28,761 bases of DNA from contig CAZDXQ010000049.1 in assembly GCA_964509545.1 (NCBI GenBank), positions 1 to 28,761 of the forward strand. The letters run 5' to 3'. Made by a program: the position numbers and the translations under genes. The notes beneath the pieces are model-generated. The model did not search any database and was not told the origin of the DNA. It was given only the letters and a program-made list of their open reading frames with translations. Below, one piece after another: positions 1 to 8,134 of this stretch. Position 1 is the stretch's first letter, and each line of letters begins with the position of its first letter. Source of the DNA: JADJWR01 sp964509545 (GTDB lineage: Bacteria; Pseudomonadota; Gammaproteobacteria; Burkholderiales; Burkholderiaceae_F).

Positions 1-190
1 CAGTGGCGCCCGGCCGCCCGAAGCCACTGAGCGCCCCCTCGGGGGGCAGCGAGCGGCAGCGAGCGTGGGGGTCTGATCATGCGCCCGGCCGCCCGAAGCC
101 ACTGAGCGCCCCCTCGGGGGGCAGCGAGCGGCAGCGAGCGTGGGGGTCTGATCATGCGCCCGGCCGCCCGAAGCCACTGAGCGCCCCACG
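1..190 (+). repeat. Tandem 75-bp intergenic repeat, three copies
   Basis: The same unit begins at 6, 81 and 156, an exact 75-base spacing; the third copy diverges near 190. Each of the first two units carries a GCCCCC-TC-GGGGGC hairpin (first copy about 33-46) and ends in a GAGCG/CAGCGAG-rich stretch. Read on the plus strand the unit would code a peptide starting APGRPKPLSAP, which I take as a by-product. Copies abut without spacers. The unit shares a 48-base core with the 60-bp repeat at 15993. The array may continue to the left of the window, possibly behind a plus-strand gene that ends there. Confidence 0.9.
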
Positions 191-210
191 GGGGGCGAGG
201 CTGGACATGA

Positions 211-258
211 GCCGGCACCTGCGTGCCGGCGCATGCCTGCCGAGCCGGCCGGGCATGC
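211..258. terminator. Paired strong hairpins downstream of the hyfC-like gene
   Basis: GCCGGCAC (211-218) and GTGCCGGC (223-230) form a perfect 8-bp stem with a 4-base loop. A second inverted pair, GCATGCC (231-237) and GGCATGC (252-258), follows at once. They lie 50 to 97 bases past the minus-strand hyfC stop, so a role in ending that transcript is plausible. Neither stem is followed by a run of T on either strand, so a factor-independent terminator is not proven. Confidence 0.4.
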
Positions 259-307
259 AGGCCCGGCCGTGGAACAGCGCGCGGCAGCCAGCGTGGGGGT
301 TTCATTT

Positions 308-1255
308 CTAGGCGCCGAGCAGGAAGTGGACGAGGATGCCGATCACGGCGAGCAGGAACGCCCCGGCGAGGAACTCCGGCACGCGGAAGATGCGCATCTT
401 GGCCGACAGCGTCTCGATCACGGCCAGAGCCGCGCCGCCGATCGCCAGCTTGAGCACGAGGACCGGCAGGGCCAGCAGCATGCCGACCGGTTCGTGCACC
501 TGGGCAATGCCCCAGGGAAAGAAGATCGCCAGCCCGATCGACGAGTAGGCGAAGAGCTTCAGGCTCGAGGCCCATTCGATCAGCGCCAGGTGGCGTCCCG
601 AGTACTCGAGGATCATCGCCTCGTGGATCATCGTCAGCTCGAGGTGCGTGGCCGGATTGTCGACGGGCACGCGCGCGTTCTCGGCCAGCGACACCATCGT
701 GAAGGCGACGCCGGCAAAGGCCAGGCTGGGATAGATCGCGAACTCCTGCTTCGAGATCGTCTCGACGATGTTGGCCAGCGAGGTCGTGCCGGTGAGGAAC
801 GCGGCGGTGAACAGCACCATCAGCAGCGCCGGCTCGGCGAGGAAGCCGACCAGCATCTCGCGCCGCGCGCCGAGCGTGCCGAACGCGGTGCCGACGTCCA
901 TTGCCGCCAGCGAGACGAACACGCGCGCAAGCGCGAACAGGCCGACGAGCGCGATGGCATCGGCGGCCGGCGCCAGCGGCAGGTCCGTCGACAGGCTGGG
1001 CACGATGCCGCAGGCGAGCACCATGCTGCCAAAGACGATGTACGGCGCGCCGCGGAACAGCGGGCTTGCGCCTTCGGCGACGACGGATTCCTTCCAGAAC
1101 AGCTTGTGCAGCGTGCGGTAGGGCAGAAGCAGCGGCGGCGCGCTCCGGTTCTGCAGCCAGGCGCGGCACTGGTTGATCCAGCCCGTGAGCAGCGGCGCGC
1201 CGGCCACCGCAATCAGGATCGCCAGCAGCTGCGCGACGAAGCTGTACGCCGTCAT
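308..1255 (-). CDS. hyfC: Hydrogenase-4 / formate hydrogenlyase membrane subunit HyfC-like (NuoH family)
   Basis: A 315-residue multi-pass inner-membrane protein of the NuoH/HycD/HyfC family, the subunit that links the hydrophilic arm of complex-I-like enzymes to their antiporter-like subunits. The family segment ENARVPVDNPATHLELTMIH is present with its acidic and histidine residues, followed by hydrophobic helices to the C-terminus. The start is the ATG at 1255-1253: it overlaps the stop of the upstream hyfB-like gene as ATGA, so translational coupling is expected, and the protein begins MTAYSF in family style. The frame stays open upstream, but that part is only the shadow of hyfB. Which soluble module it serves cannot be decided here, because no hyfE, hyfF, hyfG or catalytic subunit is in the window; they could lie to the left of the repeats at 1-190. 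Confidence 0.87.
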   Translation of the reverse strand: MTAYSFVAQLLAILIAVAGAPLLTGWINQCRAWLQNRSAPPLLLPYRTLHKLFWKESVVAEGASPLFRGAPYIVFGSMVLACGIVPSLSTDLPLAPAADAIALVGLFALARVFVSLAAMDVGTAFGTLGARREMLVGFLAEPALLMVLFTAAFLTGTTSLANIVETISKQEFAIYPSLAFAGVAFTMVSLAENARVPVDNPATHLELTMIHEAMILEYSGRHLALIEWASSLKLFAYSSIGLAIFFPWGIAQVHEPVGMLLALPVLVLKLAIGGAALAVIETLSAKMRIFRVPEFLAGAFLLAVIGILVHFLLGA

Positions 1256-3273
1256 CTGAACACCAGCAGCAGCATCACCAGCAGCGTGACGAAGCTGTAC
1301 ATCAGGTAGGTGGCGATGCGGCCCTGCTGCAGCACGCCGACGAGGCGCGAGGTCGCTTCGGCTGCGCGCGCCAGCGGCAGGTACAGCCAGTGCCAGAACT
1401 GGTCGGAGGCTTCCATCCGGTACGACGGCTGGCGATCGAACGGGCTCGGCAGGTGCCGGTCGATGCGGAAGAACGGTTCGAAGACCTGCCGGATCGGCTG
1501 GCCGAAACCTTCGGCCGTGTCCTGCATCCGCGCATTGAGCAGCGGATAGCCGCAGTCCCACGGCGCGGCGCGGCGGATCCTGCCGTGGTACAGCCGTCGC
1601 ACGAGCACGAAGGCCAGTGCAAAACTCGCCGCGACAAGCAGCAGGAAGGCGAGCGGGCTGTAGCTGGCGCGCTCGGCGCCGGCCGGGGCCAGGAACAGCC
1701 AGCCGTGTGCCGCCACCCGCGGGCCGATGCCGTCGGCGACCAGGGCGCGTGTCACCGGATCGATCAGCGCGATCACCTGCGCCGGCAGCAGGCCGAGCAG
1801 CACACAGCCGGCGCCGAGCCAGACCAGGCCGATGCGCTCCCAGCGGGCGGCATCGTGCGAGGCGGCCAGGCGCGACTCGCGCGGCTGGCCGAGGAAGATC
1901 ACGCCGAAGAACTTCACCATCACGTAGCCGCCCAGCGCCGCCACCAGCGCCACGCCGGCAGCCACTACCGGCACCAGGTTGTTGATGAACGTGCCGGGCA
2001 GGCCGAGCGTGAACAGGAAACTCTGCAGCAGCAGCCACTCGGAGACAAAGCCGTTCAGCGGCGGCAGCCCGGCCGCGGCCAGCGCCCCCACCAGCGCCAG
2101 CCAGCCGACCCAAGGCATGAAGCGCAGCAGGCCGCCGAGCTTGCCGAGGTTGCGCTCGCCGGTGGCGTGCAGCACGGCACCGGTGCCGAGGAACAGCAGG
2201 CTCTTGAAGAAGGCGTGGTTCAGCGCGTGGTACAGCACCGCGGTCAGGGCGAGCGCGGCCAGCGCGGTCATGCGGTAGCCGTTGAACAGCAGGGCCAGTC
2301 CGATGCCGACCGCGAGCAGGCCGATGTTCTCGATCGACGAATAGGCGAGCAGCCGCTTCATGTCGGTCTGGATCGCCGCGAAGACGACGCCGAACAGCGC
2401 CGTGACCAGGCCCACGGCCAGCGCCAGCACGCCCCACCACGCGTGCTGCACCGGCAGGATCTCGAAGACGATGCGCAGCCAGCCGTAGATCGCCGTCTTC
2501 AGCATCACGCCGCTCATCAGCGCCGACACTGGCGACGGCGCCGCCGGATGCGCCTCCGGCAGCCAGACGTGCAGCGGCAGGATGCCGGCCTTGGCGCCGA
2601 AGCCGAAGAACGCCAGCAGGAACGCCACAGAGGCCCAGAACGGCGACAGGTTCTGCGCGCGCATGTTGGCGAACGTGTAGTCGCCGGTATTGGCCTGCAG
2701 CACGCCGAAGCAAAGCAGGATCGCCAGCGCGCCAATGTGAGCGATCAGCAGGTACAGGTAGCCGGCGCGGCGGATCGCGGCAATCGTGTGGTTGGCGGTG
2801 ACGAGGAAGAACGAGGCCAGCGCCATCAGTTCCCACATCACCATGAACACATAGGCATCGTCGGCCAGCATCACCATCGCCATGCCGGCGAGGAACAGGT
2901 GATACAGCAGGCAAAGCAGCCCCGGCGGCGTGCCTTCGCCCTTGCGGAAATAGCCGGCGGCGAACACCGAGATTCCCGCCGCGGCGGCGCCCAGCAGCAG
3001 CAGGAAGAAGGCCGACAGCGCATCCAGCCGCAGGTGAAACGGCAGGCCCGGCAGGCCCAGCGGCAGGATCGCGGTCTCGGTTCCGCCAGCGAGTGCGGGC
3101 AGGGCCGCGGCCGCGACGAGCAGCGCCAGCGCGGCGCCGAGCGGAAAAAGCACGCGGGCGACGATGAACAGGTTGTGCGGGCGCGCGACGCCGACGGCGC
3201 CGATGGCGATCCAGCCGGCGATCGCCGCCAGCATCCAGTCGATCGCCAGCCATTCGTTCGGAGCGGTCAGCAC
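1252..3273 (-). CDS. hyfB: Hydrogenase-4 subunit B-like proton-translocating subunit
   Basis: A 673-residue polytopic membrane protein of the NuoL/HyfB family (proton_antipo_M domain), the size usual for HyfB. The diagnostic stretch HPAAPSPVSALMSGVMLKTA is followed by the helix containing TDMKRLLAYSSIENIG, both hallmarks of antiporter-like complex-I subunits. The expected role is proton or ion translocation across the inner membrane, driven by a hydrogenase-like or formate-oxidising module. The start is GTG at 3273, preceded by GGCGGAG about 7 bases upstream. The gene begins 15 bases after the stop of the small regulator gene and overlaps hyfC by 4 bases, so the three form one operon. MnhA/MrpA-type and NuoL proteins are relatives; pairing with a HyfC-like protein favours HyfB. 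Confidence 0.88.
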   Translation of the reverse strand: MLTAPNEWLAIDWMLAAIAGWIAIGAVGVARPHNLFIVARVLFPLGAALALLVAAAALPALAGGTETAILPLGLPGLPFHLRLDALSAFFLLLLGAAAAGISVFAAGYFRKGEGTPPGLLCLLYHLFLAGMAMVMLADDAYVFMVMWELMALASFFLVTANHTIAAIRRAGYLYLLIAHIGALAILLCFGVLQANTGDYTFANMRAQNLSPFWASVAFLLAFFGFGAKAGILPLHVWLPEAHPAAPSPVSALMSGVMLKTAIYGWLRIVFEILPVQHAWWGVLALAVGLVTALFGVVFAAIQTDMKRLLAYSSIENIGLLAVGIGLALLFNGYRMTALAALALTAVLYHALNHAFFKSLLFLGTGAVLHATGERNLGKLGGLLRFMPWVGWLALVGALAAAGLPPLNGFVSEWLLLQSFLFTLGLPGTFINNLVPVVAAGVALVAALGGYVMVKFFGVIFLGQPRESRLAASHDAARWERIGLVWLGAGCVLLGLLPAQVIALIDPVTRALVADGIGPRVAAHGWLFLAPAGAERASYSPLAFLLLVAASFALAFVLVRRLYHGRIRRAAPWDCGYPLLNARMQDTAEGFGQPIRQVFEPFFRIDRHLPSPFDRQPSYRMEASDQFWHWLYLPLARAAEATSRLVGVLQQGRIATYLMYSFVTLLVMLLLVFR

Positions 3274-3288
3274 GCGCGTCTCCGCCGG

Positions 3289-3501
3289 CTAGCGGCCCGG
3301 CTTCCTGCGCGAGGCGGCGATCAGCCACGCCGGCAGCGGGCGGTTGCCGGCGTGCTCGATGATGTATTCGCGGATCAGCTGCCGCACCACCTGCGACGGC
3401 GTCAGGTCCTGCGCCGCGCAGATCTCCTCGAACATCGCCTTCTTGCGCGGGTCGAGCAGCAGCGTCAGGCGGGCGGTCTTGTTCTCGGTCTGGGCGGGCA
3501 T
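3289..3501 (-). CDS. Ribbon-helix-helix (CopG/Arc-like) protein
   Basis: A 70-residue protein with an N-terminal strand (TARLTLLLDP), then two helices with the DNA-binding style segment LTPSQVVRQLIREYIIEH, and a basic tail ending RRKPGR. This is the ribbon-helix-helix architecture of CopG/Arc/MetJ regulators, which bind DNA as dimers through the N-terminal strand. The ATG at 3501 was chosen because the protein then starts MPAQTENK just ahead of the strand; an in-frame ATG at 3561 would add 20 unconvincing residues. No good ribosome-binding site precedes 3501, so the start is less sure than the gene. It is the first gene of the unit leading into hyfB, and it may regulate that unit through the palindrome at 3529-3550 (inference). 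Confidence 0.75.
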   Translation of the reverse strand: MPAQTENKTARLTLLLDPRKKAMFEEICAAQDLTPSQVVRQLIREYIIEHAGNRPLPAWLIAASRRKPGR

Positions 3502-3528
3502 GGCGCGCGGGGTCCGGGCAGGTCCTCT

Positions 3529-3550
3529 GCCATATGTTAATGATATGTGC
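3529..3550. promoter_or_regulatory. AT-rich inverted repeat, possible operator of the RHH-hyf operon
   Basis: CATAT (3531-3535) and ATATG (3543-3547) flank a 7-base centre, in an AT-rich island inside otherwise GC-rich DNA. It lies 28 to 49 bases upstream of the RHH start codon. Small ribbon-helix-helix regulators commonly repress their own operon from such short AT-rich repeats. A TATCAT on the minus strand (3545-3540) could be the -10 element. No convincing -35 is visible. Confidence 0.4.
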
Positions 3551-3610
3551 ATCAAAAGCAAATTCGATGACAGGCGAATGCGGTCAAGTGGCCCGGCAGC
3601 GGCGGAGCCG

Positions 3611-3647
3611 ATTGAACTCGGCTATGAGATGAATCGCAATAATCGAT
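3611..3647 (+). promoter_or_regulatory. OxyR operator upstream of katG
   Basis: Four tetrads with exact 7-base spacing fit the OxyR rule ATNG-N7-CNAT-N7-ATNG-N7-CNAT: ATTG (3611-3614), CTAT (3622-3625), ATCG (3633-3636), CGAT (3644-3647). All 12 fixed bases agree. The last tetrad abuts the proposed katG -35 element, the placement expected for activation through RNA polymerase contact. The inner consensus positions T and A are met only once in four, so affinity may be moderate. No oxyR gene lies in the window. Confidence 0.75.
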
Positions 3648-3676
3648 TGGATCGATCACCGCGCCGGACCTACATT
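3647..3676 (+). promoter_or_regulatory. Probable katG promoter
   Basis: TTGGAT (3647-3652) and TACATT (3671-3676) are separated by 18 bases. They resemble -35 and -10 hexamers at 3 and 4 of 6 positions. A weak -35 touching an activator site is typical of OxyR-dependent promoters. Transcription would start near 3683, giving a leader of about 48 bases to the katG start. Confidence 0.5.
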
Positions 3677-3730
3677 CGGCCGCATCCGCTGGATGAGGCG
3701 GCAAACTGCGACCTGCGAGAGGAAATGACG

Positions 3731-5917
3731 ATGTCAGGCGAAATGAAGTGCCCGGTGATGCACGGTGCCCGAACCACGGCCGGCGCCCAGTCCAATCGGG
3801 ACTGGTGGCCGCAGCGGCTGAACCTGAAGATCCTGCACCAGCATTCCGCGAAGTCCAGCCCGATGGGCGAGCGGTTCAACTACGCGGCGGAATTCGGCAA
3901 GCTCGACCTGGCCGCCGTCAAGAAGGACCTGCACGCGCTGATGACCGACTCCCAGGACTGGTGGCCCGCCGACTGGGGTCATTACGGCGGTCTGTTCATC
4001 CGCATGGCCTGGCACAGCGCCGGCACCTACCGCATTGCCGACGGGCGCGGCGGGGCCGGCACCGGCAACCAGCGTTTCGCGCCGATCAACAGCTGGCCCG
4101 ACAACGGCAACCTCGACAAGGCGCGCCGGCTGCTGTGGCCGATCAAGAAGAAGTACGGCAGGCGGATCTCCTGGGCCGACCTGATGATCCTGGCCGGCAA
4201 CTGCGCGCTGGAATCGATGGGCTTCAGGACCTTCGGCTTCGGCGGCGGCCGCGAGGACATCTGGGAGCCGGAAGAGGACATCTACTGGGGCGCCGAAACC
4301 GAATGGCTCGGCGACAGGCGCTACAGCGGCGACCGCCAGCTGGAAAACCCGCTGGCTGCCGTGCAGATGGGCCTGATCTACGTGAACCCCGAGGGGCCCA
4401 ACGGCAAGCCCGACCCGGTCGCATCGGGTCGCGACGTGCGCGAGACCTTCGCCCGCATGGCGATGAACGACGAGGAAACGGTCGCCCTGGTTGCCGGCGG
4501 CCATACCTTCGGCAAGGCGCACGGCGCCGGCGATCCGAAGCTCGTCGGCGCCGAACCCGAGGCCGCGCCCCTCGAGCAGATGGGCCTGGGCTGGAAAAAC
4601 CGTCTCGGTACCGGCAAAGGAGTACACACGACGACCAGCGGCATCGAAGGCGCGTGGAAGCCGAACCCGACCCGCTGGGACATGGGCTACTTCGACATGC
4701 TGTTCGGCTACGAATGGGAACTGGTGAAGAGCCCGGCCGGTGCGTGGCAGTGGCTGGCCAAGGACGTGCGGCCGGAGCACATGATTGCCGACGCCCACGA
4801 TCCCTCGAAAAAGCACCGCCCGATGATGACGACGGCCGACCTGTCGCTGCGCTTCGATCCGATCTACGAGCCGATCTCGCGCCGCTTCCACAAGGACCCG
4901 CAGGCATTCGCCGACGCCTTCGCCCGCGCCTGGTTCAAGCTGACCCACCGCGACATGGGCCCGCGTTCGCGCTACCTCGGCCCCGAGGTGCCGGCCGAAG
5001 TGCTGCTCTGGCAGGACCCCGTGCCGGCTGTCGACCATGCGCTGGTCGACGAGCAGGACATCGCCGCACTGAAGGCGAAGATCCTGTCGTCCGGGTTGTC
5101 CAACTCGCAGCTGGTGGCGGCGGCGTGGGCCTCGGCGTCGACCTTCCGCGGCTCCGACAAGCGCGGCGGGGCCAATGGGGCGCGCATTCGCCTCGCGCCG
5201 CAGAAGGATTGGGAAGTCAACCAGCCCGCCGACCTGGCCAGGGTCCTGCAGATGCTGCAAACCATCCAGAAGGAGTTCAACGGCGCGCAGTCGGGCGGCA
5301 AGAAGGTCTCGCTGGCCGACCTGATCGTGCTCGGCGGCTGCGCAGCGGTCGAAGCGGCGGCGAAGCAAGCGGGCCACGACGTGAAGGTTCCCTTCTCGCC
5401 GGGACGCACGGATGCGTCGCAGGAGCAGACCGACGTGGAGTCGTTCGCCGTGCTGGAACCGGTTGCAGACGGCTTCCGCAACTATCTGCGCTCGGGCCTG
5501 AAGACGCCCGCCGAGGAGCTGCTGCTGGACCGGGCGCAGTTGCTGACGCTCACCGCCCCCGAAATGACCGTTCTGGTCGGCGGAATGCGGGTCCTCGGCG
5601 CCAACTTCGGCCAGTCCGGGCATGGCGTCTTCACCGCTGCGCCCGGAACGCTGACGAACGACTTCTTCGTCAACCTGACCGATATGGGCACCGAGTGGAC
5701 GCCGTCTTCAGCCGAAGGCGTCTACGAAGGTCGCGATCGCGCGACGGGCAAGGTCAAGTGGACGGGCACCCGCGTCGATCTGGTGTTCGGCTCGAACTCC
5801 GAGCTGCGGGCGCTGGCCGAGGTCTATGCCTGTGACGATGCGAAGGAGAAGTTCGTGAAGGACTTCGTCGCGGCCTGGAGCAAGGTGATGAACCTCGACC
5901 GCTACGACCTTGCCTGA
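3731..5917 (+). CDS. katG: Catalase-peroxidase KatG
   Basis: A 728-residue bifunctional haem catalase-peroxidase that removes hydrogen peroxide; the length is normal for the family. The distal pocket is R91, W94 and H95 (in IRMAWHSAGTYR). The Trp-Tyr-Met crosslink needed for catalase activity is W94, Y217 (in IYVNPEGPNG) and M243 (in ARMAMNDEE). The proximal haem ligand is H258 (in GGHTFGKAHG). The C-terminal duplicated domain runs from about residue 420 to the end. The ATG at 3731 is chosen because GAGG (3719-3722) lies 8 bases upstream; the in-frame ATG at 3725 is too close. The gene stands alone, divergent from the RHH-hyf operon and convergent with metG, under an apparent OxyR-type control region. 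Confidence 0.97.
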   Translation: MSGEMKCPVMHGARTTAGAQSNRDWWPQRLNLKILHQHSAKSSPMGERFNYAAEFGKLDLAAVKKDLHALMTDSQDWWPADWGHYGGLFIRMAWHSAGTYRIADGRGGAGTGNQRFAPINSWPDNGNLDKARRLLWPIKKKYGRRISWADLMILAGNCALESMGFRTFGFGGGREDIWEPEEDIYWGAETEWLGDRRYSGDRQLENPLAAVQMGLIYVNPEGPNGKPDPVASGRDVRETFARMAMNDEETVALVAGGHTFGKAHGAGDPKLVGAEPEAAPLEQMGLGWKNRLGTGKGVHTTTSGIEGAWKPNPTRWDMGYFDMLFGYEWELVKSPAGAWQWLAKDVRPEHMIADAHDPSKKHRPMMTTADLSLRFDPIYEPISRRFHKDPQAFADAFARAWFKLTHRDMGPRSRYLGPEVPAEVLLWQDPVPAVDHALVDEQDIAALKAKILSSGLSNSQLVAAAWASASTFRGSDKRGGANGARIRLAPQKDWEVNQPADLARVLQMLQTIQKEFNGAQSGGKKVSLADLIVLGGCAAVEAAAKQAGHDVKVPFSPGRTDASQEQTDVESFAVLEPVADGFRNYLRSGLKTPAEELLLDRAQLLTLTAPEMTVLVGGMRVLGANFGQSGHGVFTAAPGTLTNDFFVNLTDMGTEWTPSSAEGVYEGRDRATGKVKWTGTRVDLVFGSNSELRALAEVYACDDAKEKFVKDFVAAWSKVMNLDRYDLA

Positions 5918-5924
5918 TCGGGGG

Positions 5925-5940
5925 CGCGTCACTCGACGCG
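5925..5940. terminator. Small hairpin between convergent katG and metG
   Basis: CGCGTC (5925-5930) and GACGCG (5935-5940) form a 6-bp stem with a 4-base loop in the 50-base gap between the two convergent stops. There is no T-run on either side, so a shared terminator is only possible. Confidence 0.3.
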
Positions 5941-5967
5941 GCGGTGAGGCGCGGCTGACCGCGGCTG

Positions 5968-8016
5968 CTACTTCACGCGCATGCCCGGCTGCGCGCCCTC
6001 GTGCGGCTCGAGCAGGAAGATGCCGGGCGACCTTTTCTCGTCGGCGTGGCTGGCGGCGAGCACCATGCCTTCGCTGAGGCCGAACTTCATCTTGCGCGGC
6101 GCGAGGTTGGCCACCATCGCGGTGAGCCGGCCGACCAGCGCCTCCGGCTTGTATGCCGACTTGATGCCGGCGAACACCGTGCGATGGCGGCCTTCGCCGA
6201 CATCGAGCGTGAGCTTGAGCAGCTTGTCCGAGCCGTCGACCGCTTCGGCGTTGACGATCTTGGCGATTCTCAGGTCCAGTTTCGCGAAGTCGTCGATGCC
6301 GACCGTCTCGGCGATCGCCGCGCCGCCGGGCAGCGCCTTTTCCTCGACCGGCGGCGGCTCGAACAGCGCGTCGAGCTGCTTGCCTTCGACCCGCGTCATC
6401 AGGTGCTTGTAGGGCGCGATCCGCTCCAGCGGCGCCCTGATGTCGTCCCACTGGAACGCGCGCGGCATGCCGAACAACTCGCGCGCCACGCGCTCGGCGG
6501 TGGCCGGCAGCACCGGCGCAAGGTAGATCGTGAGCAGCCGGAAGCAGCCGATCACGTCGCTCACCACCGCGTGCAGCAGGTCGCGGCTGTCCGAGTCCTT
6601 GGCCAGCTCCCATGGCTTGTGCTTGTCGAAGTGCTCGTTGGCGAAGTCGGCAACGCGCATGATCTCGCGCAGCGCCTTGCCATACTCGCGCTGGTCGAGG
6701 AAGTCGGCGATCTCGTCGGCGGCAGCCAGTGCCACGGCCGTGCTGCCGGTGGGCGCGCCGGACGGGTCGAGCGGCAGGCTGATGCGCCCGTCGAACAGGC
6801 GCTGCAGGAAACTGGCCGCACGGCTGGCGATGTTGACGTACTTGCCGATCAGGTCGCTGTTGACGCGGGCGAGGAAGTCGTCCGGGTTGAAGTCGATGTC
6901 CTCGACCCGGCCGTTCAGCTTGGCGGCGATGTAGTAGCGCAGCCACTCGGCGTTCATGCCGAGCTGAAGGTACTTCAGCGGGTCGATGCCGGTGCCGCGG
7001 CTCTTGCTCATCTTCTCGCCGCTGACGGTGATGAAGCCGTGCACGTAGACGTTGTCCGGCACCTTGTACGGCTTGCCCGCGAACTTCAGCATCGCCGGCC
7101 AGAACAGCGTGTGGAAGTAGATGATGTCCTTGCCGATGAAATGCACCTGCTCGGTGGCCGGATCGGCGAGGAACTTCTCGAAGTCGATGCCCGCCCGCGC
7201 GCAGTAGGCCTTGAAGCTGGCGAGGTAGCCGATCGGCGCGTCGAGCCAAACATAGAAGTACTTGCCGGGCGCGTCCGGGATCGGGATGCCGAAGTACGGC
7301 GCATCGCGCGAGATATCCCAGTCCGACAGGCTCTTGCCGTCGGCGCCTTCGAGCCACTCGCGCGCCTTGTTGGCCACCTCCGGCTGCAGCTTTCCATCCT
7401 GCGTCCACTGCCGCAGGAACTCGGTGCAGCGCGCATCCGACAGCCTGAAGAAGTAGTGCTCGGAACTGCGCAGTTCCGGCGTCGCCCCGGAAAGCACCGA
7501 GTACGGGCGTTTCAGCTCGGTCGGCGAGTACACCGCGCCGCAGTTCTCGCACGAATCGCCATGCTGGTCGCGGGCCCCGCAGCGCGGGCACTCGCCCTTG
7601 ATGAAGCGGTCGGGCAGGAACATGCCCTTGACCGGGTCGAAGAATTGCTCGACCGGCTTGACGTAGATGAGTTCGTTGGCGCGCAGCCTGCGGTAGATGT
7701 CCTGCGACAGTTCGACGTTCTCCGCCGAATCGGTCGAGTGCCAGTGGTCGAAGCCGATGTGGAAGCCGTCGAGGTAGCGCCGGCGCCCGGCGGCGATCTC
7801 GGCGACGAACTGTTGCGGCGTCTTGCCGGCTTTGCCGGCGGCGATCATGATCGCCGCGCCGTGCGCATCGTCGGCGCAGACGAAGTGCACCGTGTGGCCG
7901 CGCATGCGCTGGTAGCGCACCCAGATGTCGGCCTGGATGTACTCCATCATGTGGCCGATGTGGAACGCCGCGTTGGCGTAGGGCAGGGCGGTGGTGACGA
8001 ACAGTTGGCGTGCCAT
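5968..8016 (-). CDS. metG: Methionyl-tRNA synthetase
   Basis: A 682-residue class I aminoacyl-tRNA synthetase that charges tRNA-Met. The HIGH motif is at residues 19-22 and KMSKS at 335-339. Four cysteines (C143, C146, C156, C159) form the zinc knuckle of the two-CxxC type. The C-terminal part from about residue 580 is the EMAP/Arc1p-like tRNA-binding domain (FAKLDLRIAKIVNAEAV), which makes the enzyme dimeric. The start is the ATG at 8016, directly before the nucleotide-binding strand. No Shine-Dalgarno sequence precedes it, and a TACAAT (8030-8025 on the minus strand) lies so close that the transcript may be leaderless. It is divergent from the ApbC-encoding gene, with one small gene between them. 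Confidence 0.97.
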   Translation of the reverse strand: MARQLFVTTALPYANAAFHIGHMMEYIQADIWVRYQRMRGHTVHFVCADDAHGAAIMIAAGKAGKTPQQFVAEIAAGRRRYLDGFHIGFDHWHSTDSAENVELSQDIYRRLRANELIYVKPVEQFFDPVKGMFLPDRFIKGECPRCGARDQHGDSCENCGAVYSPTELKRPYSVLSGATPELRSSEHYFFRLSDARCTEFLRQWTQDGKLQPEVANKAREWLEGADGKSLSDWDISRDAPYFGIPIPDAPGKYFYVWLDAPIGYLASFKAYCARAGIDFEKFLADPATEQVHFIGKDIIYFHTLFWPAMLKFAGKPYKVPDNVYVHGFITVSGEKMSKSRGTGIDPLKYLQLGMNAEWLRYYIAAKLNGRVEDIDFNPDDFLARVNSDLIGKYVNIASRAASFLQRLFDGRISLPLDPSGAPTGSTAVALAAADEIADFLDQREYGKALREIMRVADFANEHFDKHKPWELAKDSDSRDLLHAVVSDVIGCFRLLTIYLAPVLPATAERVARELFGMPRAFQWDDIRAPLERIAPYKHLMTRVEGKQLDALFEPPPVEEKALPGGAAIAETVGIDDFAKLDLRIAKIVNAEAVDGSDKLLKLTLDVGEGRHRTVFAGIKSAYKPEALVGRLTAMVANLAPRKMKFGLSEGMVLAASHADEKRSPGIFLLEPHEGAQPGMRVK

Positions 8017-8134
8017 AGGAGCGGATTGTAGGCGGCGGGCTGCCGGCGGCGACGACGGCGGCGCCGATCTGCGGCATCATGCGCCGCCTGCCGCGCGTTG
8101 CGGCGCGGGTACCGGGCAAGCAGGAGGGATGGCG

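Noticed and set aside
1..190. CRISPR array
   Set aside because: The repeats are 75 bases long, directly abutting and nearly identical with no unique spacers, and no cas genes are present.
1390..3540. Long open frame on the plus strand opposite hyfB (716 codons)
   Set aside because: Its translation is a Gln/Arg/His-rich string with no family pattern, as expected for the antisense of a GC-rich membrane-protein gene; the minus strand has clear HyfB motifs.
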